NCBI GenBank assembly: GCA_964360335.1
Contig: CAYHVH010000021.1
Coordinates: 1 to 12,539, forward strand
Source: CAYHVH01 sp964360335
GTDB lineage: Bacteria; Patescibacteriota; Doudnabacteria; UBA920; 2-01-FULL-46-14
Direction of reading: 5' to 3'
Length of the DNA: 12,539 nucleotides
Shown: one piece after another, positions 5,415 to 11,763 of the stretch
Numbering within the stretch: the first letter of the stretch is position 1
Layout of the letters: each line of letters starts with the position of its first letter
Program-made: the position numbers and the translations under genes
The notes under the pieces: model-generated
The model's input: the letters and a program-made list of their open reading frames with translations, nothing else
Database searches by the model: none
Told to the model about the DNA's origin: nothing

Positions 5415-5480
5415 GAAGCAGTTGTTTTGTCTGCCCTTCCGAAGTCCGCAAATCAGCAGACGAAGGGGGCAGACAGTAGG
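5415..5480 (+). other. Possible anticodon-arm remnant of tRNA-Thr split by a hairpin (E)
   Basis: GCAGTTGTTTTG (5418-5429) matches the GCAGCTGTTTTG of gene C at 11 of 12 bases, and ACAGTAGG (5473-5480) equals the start of the 3' strand in half B'. Between them a hairpin GTCTGCCC (5429-5436)/GGGCAGAC (5467-5474) interrupts the loop, replacing TAA. GCAGAC at 5456-5461 could pair instead with GTCTGC. Short matches, so chance is possible; the shared position and order favour a real remnant. Confidence 0.45.
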
Positions 5481-5498
5481 AAAAAAGTTTCAATCACC

Positions 5499-5930
5499 AT
5501 GGACTCCGAACGAAGCGGGGAAAGTTCAGAAATCCGAAAAGCCTCTTCTCTACGCTCTTTCATTTCGGAGGAGCGTCAAGTCATATACTTAGCGGGCCAG
5601 AGCGAGTCTATTGCCTGGATTTTGGCGCAGCTCGAGAATCCTTATGAAAAAGAGCCCGCCGCCTTAGAGAGGCGCGAGGCTCGGCAGCAGGCTGATTTAG
5701 CAAAGTGGCTTCAGCGTAACGAGGGTCGGTATGATACGAGGCCAAGTCCCATGTTACTAAGTGAAGTTGTTCGCGCGGACACATTCAGTAGTCAAGAGGT
5801 ATTGGATAAACTGGGAATTGAGTCTGGCGGTACTGAGCTCTTGTTAATTATCCAAAGCAATTTTAGTAAATCGGAAAAAGATTGGCGCGAGCTGACAGAG
5901 TGGGTTGACCAGGCTCTCAAAGTTGGATAA
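5499..5930 (+). CDS. Hypothetical protein
   Basis: I prefer ATG 5499 (143 residues). The frame is open further back to TTG 5427, but that extension would be encoded by the tRNA-derived hairpin region, so it is unlikely. AGTAGGAAAAAAG upstream is a poor, distant ribosome binding site. The protein is soluble, charged and rich in serine and glutamate near its N-terminus, with no membrane segment. The middle (AWILAQLENPYEKEPAALERREARQQADLAKWLQRNEG) looks helical and may form coiled coil. I recognise no family and cannot suggest a role. It lies between the tRNA-Thr array and tRNA-Tyr. Confidence 0.6.
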   Translation: MDSERSGESSEIRKASSLRSFISEERQVIYLAGQSESIAWILAQLENPYEKEPAALERREARQQADLAKWLQRNEGRYDTRPSPMLLSEVVRADTFSSQEVLDKLGIESGGTELLLIIQSNFSKSEKDWRELTEWVDQALKVG

Positions 5931-5943
5931 TATTAAAATTCCT

Positions 5944-6028
5944 GGGTAGGTGGCAGAGTGGACAATTGCACCAGACTGTAAATCTGGCGCCTTCACTGGC
6001 TACGCAGGTTCGAATCCTGCCCTACCCA
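5944..6028 (+). tRNA. tRNA-Tyr(GTA)
   Basis: Class II tRNA with a long variable arm. Acceptor GGGTAGG (5944-5950)/CCTACCC (6021-6027), anticodon stem CCAGA/TCTGG, loop CTGTAAA with anticodon GTA at 5978-5980, variable arm about 5988-6003, T arm GCAGG-TTCGAAT-CCTGC (6004-6020), discriminator A6028. ACCA follows, one base out of register for an encoded CCA tail. No separate promoter is evident. Confidence 0.93.
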
Positions 6029-6059
6029 ACCAGGTAAATTCTAGTGGCATTATTTCGAT

Positions 6060-6103
6060 GACGTAAACTTTGGTGCGGGGTAAAAATCCCTCCCTGCCCA
6101 CCA
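6060..6103 (+). pseudogene. Possible tRNA 3' remnant
   Basis: A GTAAACTTTGG segment resembling an anticodon loop and stem, then GGG-TAAAAAT-CCC (6078-6090) like a decayed T arm, then CTGCCCACCA (6094-6103), which looks like an acceptor strand with CCA. No 5' half with a matching acceptor is adjacent. Confidence 0.4.
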
Positions 6104-6112
6104 ATCCTAAGG

Positions 6113-6208
6113 ATGAAGCGCGTGATGGTTTTCGGCACGTTTGACGTCCTTCATCCCGGCCATATTTATTTTTTGAAACAGGCGAAAAAGTATGCACATC
6201 AAAACTAG
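6113..6208 (+). pseudogene. Truncated N-terminus of a cytidylyltransferase-like gene
   Basis: ATG 6113 begins 31 codons reading MKRVMVFGTFDVLHPGHIYF and on to KKYA, the start of the HxGH nucleotidyltransferase family (FAD synthase or glycerol-3-phosphate cytidylyltransferase type), which uses the two histidines of HPGH to bind nucleotide. After KKYA homology stops and TAG follows at 6206. The family usually needs 120 or more residues, so this fragment cannot be active. The start codon of the next gene, 6192, lies inside it, exactly where homology ends, pointing to a recombination junction near 6190. Confidence 0.8.
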
Positions 6209-7169
6209 AACCATCCTATTTGGAGTCATTGTTGGAGTAGCATTGCTCTTATTCGCAATCGTGCTTACAAAAAGCGAAAGAGAAGAGTCACTTATTAGTG
6301 AGCAATCCGCTGTTAACTCATTGTTTGATACCTCAATGTGGAAAACCTACATTAATGAGGAAATTAGCCTGGAAATTAAATATCCTGACCAATGGGAGGT
6401 GACGAAAGGAGTCAAAATTTATTTCGGGGCCAAAGCCGCAGATATAGAGCCACGTGGCATTATTTTGGCAATATACCATGAAACAGACGTAGCGGAACGC
6501 GCGTTGAAGTACGCGCCAGAGCTAAAAAGTACACAAATCGCAGGCTATCCGGCGCTTATCGGTGAGGGGTTTGACGAAAACGGTGACTACGGCCTTTTGG
6601 CTTATGTCCAGAGAGATAATGATAGATTCGAATTTCTACGACCTCCACAATTTCCACAGACGCAGAAAATCATCTTTCATCCGGAGTTGCCCGGTGAGTC
6701 CATCCCTGTTCCTGTTCCGAGCTCGGACGACAAAAAGATTTTTGAAAGCATGCTCTCGACGGTCAAATTTAAAGCCGGAAAAGTTCCTTTCGATGGTGGC
6801 GTAGTAGCCTACAGGCAAGCCCGTGATTGGGCACGAGTCGTTGATTCCCGAGTGATTGAAAATTTACTACGTACCTATTTTGTATCAAATAACAGATATC
6901 CAAAAGATCTTGATGAATTGACAACGGATATAAAGAGGTTTTATCCTGAGGAGAACGTTGACCTTGCCGCTTTTATTTACCGTACCACCGCAGATTTTTC
7001 CAAGTATCATTTGGGAGTCACTATGGAGTCGCATGATGAGGCCTCCCTGAAGTACGATAAAGATTTTAATTCACTGCAGGCGGGTTGGGCCCAAGGTTTT
7101 GACGGAAGCGACCTCAAGAAATGCCGTGAGGAGGACTCGGGCGAAGCATGCTACGATGTCATATCTTGA
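6192..7169 (+). CDS. Membrane-anchored protein with PsbP-like and pilin-like regions
   Basis: A 325-residue protein. Residues 8-26 are a single hydrophobic helix after a short basic N-terminus, so it is probably anchored with the rest outside. Residues 48-70 (SMWKTYINEEISLEIKYPDQ and on) resemble the start of PsbP-like domains, which in candidate-phylum bacteria often read YTNEEYGFSFKYP. Residues 209-305 (QARDWARVVDSRVIENLLRTYF, NNRYPKDLDEL, YRTTADFSKYHLGVTMES) resemble the C-terminal domain of type IV pilin-like proteins. Both assignments are by eye. By eye it is more AT-rich than its neighbours, and it lies between two broken copies of the same cytidylyltransferase start, so it may be acquired. 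AGG near 6180 is a weak ribosome binding site. Confidence 0.8.
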   Translation: MHIKTRTILFGVIVGVALLLFAIVLTKSEREESLISEQSAVNSLFDTSMWKTYINEEISLEIKYPDQWEVTKGVKIYFGAKAADIEPRGIILAIYHETDVAERALKYAPELKSTQIAGYPALIGEGFDENGDYGLLAYVQRDNDRFEFLRPPQFPQTQKIIFHPELPGESIPVPVPSSDDKKIFESMLSTVKFKAGKVPFDGGVVAYRQARDWARVVDSRVIENLLRTYFVSNNRYPKDLDELTTDIKRFYPEENVDLAAFIYRTTADFSKYHLGVTMESHDEASLKYDKDFNSLQAGWAQGFDGSDLKKCREEDSGEACYDVIS

Positions 7170-7174
7170 TACGT

Positions 7175-7243
7175 ATGGCTCGCGTCATGGTTTTCGGCAC
7201 GTTTGATATCTTGCACCCACCTTATGCTTGGTTGAAAAATTGA
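7175..7243 (+). pseudogene. Second truncated cytidylyltransferase-like N-terminus
   Basis: ATG 7175 reads MARVMVFGTFDILHPPYAWLKN then TGA. The first 15 residues match the family and the fragment at 6113; a run of 20 identical bases (7187-7206) is shared with 6125-6144. The HPGH motif is broken to HPPY. The decayed frame continues with recognisable GGCGAAAAA further on. The promoter of the signalling operon begins inside its end. Confidence 0.75.
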
Positions 7244-7268
7244 CAAATTGGCGAAAAATTGCTATACT
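7240..7268 (+). promoter_or_regulatory. Promoter of the two-component operon
   Basis: Perfect TTGACA (7240-7245), 17-base spacer, TATACT (7263-7268), in AT-rich surroundings. Predicted start near 7275, 37 bases before the response regulator. It overlaps the end of the cytidylyltransferase remnant. Confidence 0.8.
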
Positions 7269-7311
7269 ATATACACAAAATAGCTCATAATTAAAAGAAA
7301 CAAAGTGTTAT

Positions 7312-7701
7312 ATGGCGGAAAAAGAAAAGGGAGCCAAAGTCCTGGTGGTCGAGGACGAGGAAATTCTACTGACTGGCTTAAAAGAAGAATTAGAAAGTGG
7401 CGGGTACACCGTGCAAGGCGCGAGCGACGGCGTCGAGGGGCTTGAAAAGGTCAAGTCCTTCAAACCGGAGCTTATCCTGCTCGATCTCCTGATGCCGAAG
7501 ATGGACGGCATGGAGATGCTGCAGAAGCTCAAGGCCGACAGCGAGACGCGCGACGTCCCCGTCGTCATCCTCACCAACCTCTCGGATTACGAAAAAATTT
7601 CCGAGGCGTTGTCGCTGGGAGCGATGGATTATCTGGTCAAGGCCAACTACAAGCTCGAGGACTTGCTGGAAAAAGTGCGCGCGGTTTTGGCCAGAAAATA
7701 A
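7312..7701 (+). CDS. Receiver-only response regulator (CheY-like)
   Basis: A 129-residue single receiver domain without an output domain. The acidic pair is Glu14/Asp15 in VVEDEE, the phosphate-accepting residue is Asp58 (LLLDLLMPKMDG), the switch threonine is Thr88 (VVILTNLS) and the conserved lysine is Lys110 (YLVKANY), so it should be active. It heads an operon with two histidine kinases and likely takes phosphate from one or both, passing the signal by protein contact rather than by binding DNA. No clear Shine-Dalgarno is seen; the start is placed at the first ATG after the promoter. Confidence 0.94.
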   Translation: MAEKEKGAKVLVVEDEEILLTGLKEELESGGYTVQGASDGVEGLEKVKSFKPELILLDLLMPKMDGMEMLQKLKADSETRDVPVVILTNLSDYEKISEALSLGAMDYLVKANYKLEDLLEKVRAVLARK

Positions 7702-7716
7702 GCAAGCAGGGGAGTT

Positions 7717-7989
7717 ATGGATTCCAAAGAGCATTATCAAAATTTGCTGAACGAGATTATCCATAAGCAAATGGATATTCTGGGGCCGGAGATTGCCATC
7801 CGGAAAGCGAAAAACGTGTCGGGCCTGAAGCTTGCCGAAAGCGGTGAAGTTTCCGCGATCGTCGGAGACCCGCAGCAGGTTTTGCAGGCGTTGGTAGAGG
7901 AATACATTGCCTTGTCCGGGGAAATTGTGAAAAATATATTGAGCCCGGTTTTTGCCAAGTATCCGGAAATCAAATTAAAATTGAATTAA
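7717..7989 (+). CDS. Small conserved-looking protein of the signalling operon
   Basis: A 90-residue soluble protein, with GGGGAG (7709-7714) just before ATG 7717 and only 15 bases after the response regulator stop. It has a helical N-terminus (YQNLLNEIIHKQMDILGPEIAIRKAKNVSGL), a short middle (GEVSAIVGDPQQVLQALVEEY) and a C-terminal helix. I have an impression of similar small proteins beside signalling genes in candidate-phylum genomes, but know no function. It could be a partner or sensor accessory of the response regulator, by position only. Confidence 0.82.
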   Translation: MDSKEHYQNLLNEIIHKQMDILGPEIAIRKAKNVSGLKLAESGEVSAIVGDPQQVLQALVEEYIALSGEIVKNILSPVFAKYPEIKLKLN

Positions 7990-7999
7990 AGTAAAATGG

Positions 8000-8098
8000 A
8001 CCCCGTTAGACTTTGGTCTAAAATTCCAGGTCGGCGGGGCAGAAACGAATGTCGATTATTGGTTCGCAGTTAATTTTTTGAGAAAGGTCTAACGGGGT
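8000..8098. repeat. 99-base inverted-repeat element, copy 2
   Basis: Ends ACCCCGTTAGAC (8000-8011) and GTCTAACGGGGT (8087-8098) are identical to those of copy 1 at 4769-4866 and at nearly the same spacing. A nearer GTCTAA (8015-8020) can also pair with TTAGAC (8006-8011) across a four-base loop, so the left arm has two possible partners. The GTG start of the next gene (8097-8099) overlaps the right arm. It begins 11 bases after the stop of the 7717 gene. Confidence 0.75.
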
Positions 8099-8390
8099 GG
8101 ATTTCCAGCCGCTTATTCAGGGATTCATCGTGGTCATCGTCATTGGCGTGGTCTACAGTTTATGGCGGACGACCAAGGCCTACGGGGGACTGATGGGCGC
8201 GGCCCTCAAGTGGATTGGTTTGGGGATGGTCTTTTTTTCGCTGGAGGCCTTGGACCGCTCGCTGGGAAATCTGAGTTTTGTGAGTTTGGTTTCAGCATTT
8301 GACCCCGATTTGCTGCATAACGGCTTGTTGCTTTTCGGTCTGCTTTTTTGCGGGATCGGCTTCTCCAAACTTATGAAGATCGCCAAATAG
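8097..8390 (+). CDS. Small three-helix membrane protein
   Basis: A 97-residue protein with three hydrophobic segments (about residues 6-23, 30-48 and 73-92) and basic residues between and after them. GTG 8097 is the best start; AGAAAGG (8081-8087) lies 9 bases before it, inside the right arm of the inverted-repeat element. It follows two soluble signalling genes and precedes a membrane-bound histidine kinase, so it may be an accessory membrane component of that sensor. No family recognised. Confidence 0.8.
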   Translation: MDFQPLIQGFIVVIVIGVVYSLWRTTKAYGGLMGAALKWIGLGMVFFSLEALDRSLGNLSFVSLVSAFDPDLLHNGLLLFGLLFCGIGFSKLMKIAK

Positions 8391-8401
8391 CCGCCGCGTA
8401 G

Positions 8402-8418
8402 AACTCGTCAGACGAGTT
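8402..8418 (+). other. Short hairpin before the first histidine kinase
   Basis: AACTCGT (8402-8408) and ACGAGTT (8412-8418) form a perfect 7-bp stem with a three-base loop, 20 bases before ATG 8439. No U-tract follows. It might mark an RNA processing point or tune translation; nothing further can be said. Confidence 0.45.
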
Positions 8419-8438
8419 AGAAACCAAAACAAAAACAG

Positions 8439-10226
8439 ATGTTTTCTTTCAATTCCACCCAGTCCGTTCTCTGGGCAGCGGTTTTTTCGGGAGTGGTGCT
8501 CATCATTTTTTGGTTTGAGTACCGCCGGGTCAGGGGGCGCCTTTTGAAGCACGAGGCGCAAATGCGGCATCGGATGTACGAGCTTTCCATTCTCCGAGAA
8601 CTGGGAGAGCGAATCGGCTATTCCCTGAATGTCCAGAAGATCGTAGAAGTCATCACCGGCAGTTTAGGCAACCTCCTGCCCTATTCTACGGTTGCCTATC
8701 TGCTGCCCAATGACAGGGGGCGGCTGGATTTTCACATCTCCCTGGCCGAGTCCGTGAACAAGGCGTTTCTCGGAGAGGTCCGTAGCCGCATGCTCAAGGC
8801 TTTCTCGTCCCTTTTTGGCAAGACCTACGAGGCTGCGGACGTTGACGAGAGCATTTCCGGAAGCATTACCGATCCAACGAGTGGGGAGAAAGTTCAGTCT
8901 TATTTCAATGTCCCTATCGTCATCAACGGCAAGCCGGCGGGTATTTTGACCGTCGCGTCCACGAGGGTCGGTTTGTACAAGACCAGCACCGAAGTGGAAA
9001 TTTTGTATACGATTGTGAACCAAGCCTCGGAGGCAGTTTCGAAGCTTCAGACAGTTTTGGAAATTGAGAAGGGCAAGCTCCAGGCCATGGTGGCGAGTAT
9101 GGCCGACGGCGTGATGATGGTTGATACCCAGAACCGCCTGCAGGTCCTGAACCCGCAGACCAAAACCCTGTTGGGGATGAAGGCGGCGGAACCGACAATT
9201 TTCGACGTTTTGGACGCGGTTTCCAATCGCCTGGATTTGCGGACGAAGATTGAGGAGAGCGTCCGGAAAGACCAGCTGATAGTGGAGGACAACGTCGAGC
9301 TTGCCGGCCGCTTTCTGCAAATCCTCATTACGCCGGTCAAAGACAACAAAAACGAACCCTTAGGCAGTGTGGTGCTGTTTCACGATGTCACTCACGAACG
9401 GGAGCTGGAAAAAATGCGGGAAGATTTCACCTCCATGATGGTGCACGAACTCCGGTCGCCCTTGACCGGCATCCGGAGCATTGCCGGGCTTTTGAAAAAC
9501 GACCGAGTTAAAAACGAAGCCCAAAAATATCAGGAATTTGTGGATCTGATTGCGAGCAACAGTAGCGCCATGCTGGATCTGGTTAACGATCTTTTGGACG
9601 TGGCGAAATTGGAATCCGGCAAATTCGAAGTTTTTAAACGGCCTACGGATTTGCGACTTCTTATTCAGAAGCGATTGGAGTCTTTCGGCAGCTTGGCGCA
9701 GGAAAATAAATTGACTTTGGAGGCCAAGGTCCTGCCCGAAGTTCCGCAAACCTTGCCGGCGGATGATAACAAAATCAGCCAGGTGCTGAACAATCTTTTG
9801 AGCAACGCCCTGAAATTTACGCCCGCAGGCGGCAAAATCACGGTCGGCGCGTTTGTCTGCCAAGAGTTTCAGGATCTGCCCCAGGCGGCCGCCCAGCGCG
9901 ATCTGGGCTGGCAGGGATTGAGGAGCGGGGCGGTTTGCCCCATCACCGCGGTAGTGGTGAGCGTTTCTGATACCGGGATGGGGATTTCCCCGTCGGAGAT
10001 CTCGAAGCTCTTTAACAAATTTCAGCAGCTTTCTGCCGCCAGCAAAACCGAAAAAAAGGGAACGGGTTTGGGATTGGTGGTGGTCAAGGGCATTGTCGAG
10101 GCGCATGGCGGCGAGGTTGGCGTCTTTTCGGAAGAGGGCCGGGGCACGACTTTTTATTTCACCCTCCCGCTTTTGGAAATGAAAGAGAGATTGCCGATTA
10201 GTACCGCTGCTTCAGGCCTGATATGA
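8439..10226 (+). CDS. Membrane sensor histidine kinase (TM-GAF-PAS-HisKA-HATPase)
   Basis: A 595-residue hybrid-free sensor kinase. One hydrophobic helix (about 10-27) anchors it; residues about 45-205 look like a GAF domain, 210-325 a PAS domain (MVASMADGVMMVDTQNRLQV). The dimerisation domain carries the phosphorylated His336 in MMVHELRSPLTG. The ATP domain shows the N box with Asn456 (QVLNNLLSNALKFTPAGG), G1 box DTGMG (511-515), F box NKFQQ and G2 box GTGLGL (541-546). Odd: about 30 extra residues (roughly 472-502, with two cysteines) sit between strands of the ATP domain ahead of G1. No Shine-Dalgarno is evident. It overlaps the next kinase by 4 bases (ATGA). The likely partner is the regulator at 7312; the signal is unknown. 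Confidence 0.94.
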   Translation: MFSFNSTQSVLWAAVFSGVVLIIFWFEYRRVRGRLLKHEAQMRHRMYELSILRELGERIGYSLNVQKIVEVITGSLGNLLPYSTVAYLLPNDRGRLDFHISLAESVNKAFLGEVRSRMLKAFSSLFGKTYEAADVDESISGSITDPTSGEKVQSYFNVPIVINGKPAGILTVASTRVGLYKTSTEVEILYTIVNQASEAVSKLQTVLEIEKGKLQAMVASMADGVMMVDTQNRLQVLNPQTKTLLGMKAAEPTIFDVLDAVSNRLDLRTKIEESVRKDQLIVEDNVELAGRFLQILITPVKDNKNEPLGSVVLFHDVTHERELEKMREDFTSMMVHELRSPLTGIRSIAGLLKNDRVKNEAQKYQEFVDLIASNSSAMLDLVNDLLDVAKLESGKFEVFKRPTDLRLLIQKRLESFGSLAQENKLTLEAKVLPEVPQTLPADDNKISQVLNNLLSNALKFTPAGGKITVGAFVCQEFQDLPQAAAQRDLGWQGLRSGAVCPITAVVVSVSDTGMGISPSEISKLFNKFQQLSAASKTEKKGTGLGLVVVKGIVEAHGGEVGVFSEEGRGTTFYFTLPLLEMKERLPISTAASGLI

Positions 10227-10990
10227 ATATTCGGAAGTCGGGAAATTTCAAGAACATTTTGGGTAAAGGGGAAACGGCCAGCATTGAAAATATCACCTCC
10301 GATTTTGTGTCGCTTGCCTCCCATCAATTGCGGACGCCGCTCTCCGCCGTGAAGTGGAACACGGAAATTTTGCTCGGCCAAAAGCCAGGGCGATTGAATC
10401 GCCGGCAGCTCCAATATTTGCGGGAAATTTATCGTTCCAACGAGCGGGCCATCAGTTTGGTTAATGACCTTCTCGACGTTTCGCGGATTCAGGAAGGAGA
10501 AATTCATTTGGATTTGCGGCAGACTAGAGTGGAAGATATAATAGAGGAGGTTTTGGACAATTTGGATACCCTGATTCAGGCCAGTCGGGTGAGCGTGGAC
10601 TTTGAAATCAGGAGCGGGCCTCTGCCGAAAGTCGAAACCGATCCGGAAAAACTGAAGCGCGTCATCATCAACTTGGTTTCCAATGCCGTGAAATACACGC
10701 CTGCCGGCGGCAAAGTCAAGATTGCGGCGGAACAGAGGGCGGGGGCAGTCCGGATCACGGTCACGGATTCCGGTGTAGGCATCTCGGCCGCCGACCAAAA
10801 GAAAATTTTTACCAAATTTTTTCGCAGCGCCAAGGTTCTGAAGTTTTCGCCCGACGGTACGGGCTTGGGCTTGTTCATCACCCGTTCTCTCGTGGAAGCC
10901 ATGGGGGGGAAGATCGGCTTTCAGTCGACAGAAGGGCGAGGCTCAAATTTTTACTTCACCATTCCCATAAAATATGCCAAAAAAACCTAG
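10223..10990 (+). CDS. Soluble histidine kinase without sensor domain
   Basis: A 255-residue kinase consisting almost only of the catalytic core. It has no membrane helix and just 25 or so residues before the dimerisation domain. His34 in LASHQLRTPLSAVKW is the phosphorylation site; the N box is VIINLVSNAVKYTPAGG, G1 is DSGVG, the F box is FTKFF and G2 is GTGLGL. Start ATG 10223 overlaps the stop of the upstream kinase as ATGA, so the two are translationally coupled. Lacking an input domain, it may read the state of the membrane kinase, form mixed dimers, or be controlled by another partner; this is inference. It belongs to a different HisKA variety than its neighbour (HQLRTP versus HELRSP). 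Confidence 0.93.
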   Translation: MNIRKSGNFKNILGKGETASIENITSDFVSLASHQLRTPLSAVKWNTEILLGQKPGRLNRRQLQYLREIYRSNERAISLVNDLLDVSRIQEGEIHLDLRQTRVEDIIEEVLDNLDTLIQASRVSVDFEIRSGPLPKVETDPEKLKRVIINLVSNAVKYTPAGGKVKIAAEQRAGAVRITVTDSGVGISAADQKKIFTKFFRSAKVLKFSPDGTGLGLFITRSLVEAMGGKIGFQSTEGRGSNFYFTIPIKYAKKT

Positions 10991-11483
10991 CAAACAACCA
11001 GCCGTCAACATTCAGCGGCTTTCCGAGCAGCGGCTTTTGGACGCGAAAATTGTGGGCAAAAGCAATGACCGGCTTCCCTATCTGGCCACCATTGCGGCCG
11101 CGATCGGGGTCCTCCTGGGCGGGGGCATTCTGGGATATCTGATTTTTTCCCGGAATCCGGCCGAACCGAATCTCACCCCCGACCAGGTGGTTCCTGTAAG
11201 TTCCCAGCAGCCAAGCGAGACGGGAGCAACCGAACAGCCGACTTCGAGTCCCGCGGTCGTGGAGCCGGAAGTCGTGATCCAGGAGGTGGAAATCCTGGTT
11301 ACCCCCACTGGTTTTTTGAATGTCCGTTCGGGGCCGGGCACGAACTTTGCGCAAATCGGCAGAGCCAGTCCCGGGGAGAGCTATGAGCTCGTTTCCCAGG
11401 ATCAGAGCCGCGGCTGGTTGCAGATTCGCTTAAGTCCAGACACCACCGGCTGGGTGAGCAAACAGTACGCCCGGATAAAATAG
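10974..11483 (+). CDS. Membrane-anchored bacterial SH3-domain protein
   Basis: A 169-residue protein with a basic cytoplasmic N-terminus (1-35), one membrane helix (about 36-57), a proline, serine and glutamate-rich linker (60-105), and a C-terminal bacterial SH3 domain (about 107-169). The SH3 domain shows the typical LNVRSGPGTNFAQIGRAS, GWLQIRL and TGWVSKQYARI blocks. Such domains usually bind cell-wall peptides or other surface partners; the domain should lie outside the membrane. It overlaps the upstream kinase by 17 bases and closes the signalling operon. The pairing suggests a surface-related output or input of the system, by context only. Confidence 0.9.
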   Translation: MPKKPSKQPAVNIQRLSEQRLLDAKIVGKSNDRLPYLATIAAAIGVLLGGGILGYLIFSRNPAEPNLTPDQVVPVSSQQPSETGATEQPTSSPAVVEPEVVIQEVEILVTPTGFLNVRSGPGTNFAQIGRASPGESYELVSQDQSRGWLQIRLSPDTTGWVSKQYARIK

Positions 11484-11506
11484 AACTCTTGAAGCTTGGC
11501 GAAGCT

Positions 11507-11534
11507 TTGACATGGAGCTCGCTTTTGTTATACT
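11507..11534 (+). promoter_or_regulatory. Promoter of tRNA-Thr(GGT) and downstream genes
   Basis: Perfect TTGACA (11507-11512), 16-base spacer, TATACT (11529-11534). It begins just after a small AAGCTT-GGCG-AAGCTT hairpin (11492-11507) that follows the SH3 gene and might be a weak end signal for the operon. The tRNA starts about 77 bases beyond the predicted start. Confidence 0.7.
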
Positions 11535-11559
11535 TTTAAAGTCTTATTTGCCCACGTAG

Positions 11560-11592
11560 CCCCAGTAGCAGAACCTCCGGTTCGCTACGGGG
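11560..11592 (+). repeat. Hairpin repeat left of tRNA-Thr(GGT)
   Basis: A 14-bp stem with two single bulged A bases: CCCC, A, GTAGC, A, GAACC (11560-11575), a three-base loop TCC, then GGTTC, GCTAC, GGGG (11579-11592). The reverse complement of 11764-11803 has the same plan, so the two form an inverted pair around the tRNA. A short CTCAGCTGGT just after it (11597-11606) repeats the tRNA D-arm sequence. Confidence 0.7.
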
Positions 11593-11617
11593 TAAACTCA
11601 GCTGGTTTTTATTTCCT

Positions 11618-11693
11618 GCCGTTGTAGCTCAGCTGGTAGAGCAACTCCATGGTAAGGAGTAGGTCGCCGGTTCGATTCCGGCCAACGGCTCCA
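11618..11693 (+). tRNA. tRNA-Thr(GGT)
   Basis: Acceptor GCCGTTG (11618-11624)/CAACGGC (11683-11689), D stem GCTC/GAGC, anticodon stem ACTCC/GGAGT, loop ATGGTAA with anticodon GGT (11651-11653), T arm GCCGG-TTCGATT-CCGGC, discriminator T and encoded CCA (11691-11693). Intact and uninterrupted, unlike the copy of its anticodon arm a few bases downstream. Confidence 0.93.
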
Positions 11694-11699
11694 CTCGGA

Positions 11700-11759
11700 C
11701 AACTCCATGCCTGCCGGCCAAATCCGCCAGCCGGCGGAGTCGGCGGGGTAAGGAGTAGG
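11700..11759 (+). other. Duplicated tRNA-Thr(GGT) anticodon arm split by a 38-base hairpin (F)
   Basis: CAACTCCATG (11700-11709) and GTAAGGAGTAGG (11748-11759) are exact copies of 11642-11651 and 11652-11663 in the tRNA-Thr just upstream, 22 bases in all. A 38-base insert (11710-11747) separates them between anticodon bases 34 and 35. It folds completely: CCTGCCGGC (11710-11718) with GTCGGCGGG (11739-11747, two G-T pairs), and TCCGCC (11723-11728) with GGCGGA (11733-11738), loop AGCC. Confidence 0.8.
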
Positions 11760-11763
11760 CCTG

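Noticed and set aside
5427..5498. N-terminal extension of the 5499 gene from TTG 5427
   Set aside because: The added codons fall in the tRNA-like hairpin and the start has no ribosome binding site.
6192..7169. TGA recoding, as in some candidate phyla
   Set aside because: TGA ends this gene and the first histidine kinase at natural points, so the standard code fits.
8664..10106. Large minus-strand ORFs opposite the first histidine kinase
   Set aside because: Antisense shadows of a gene with complete kinase motifs.
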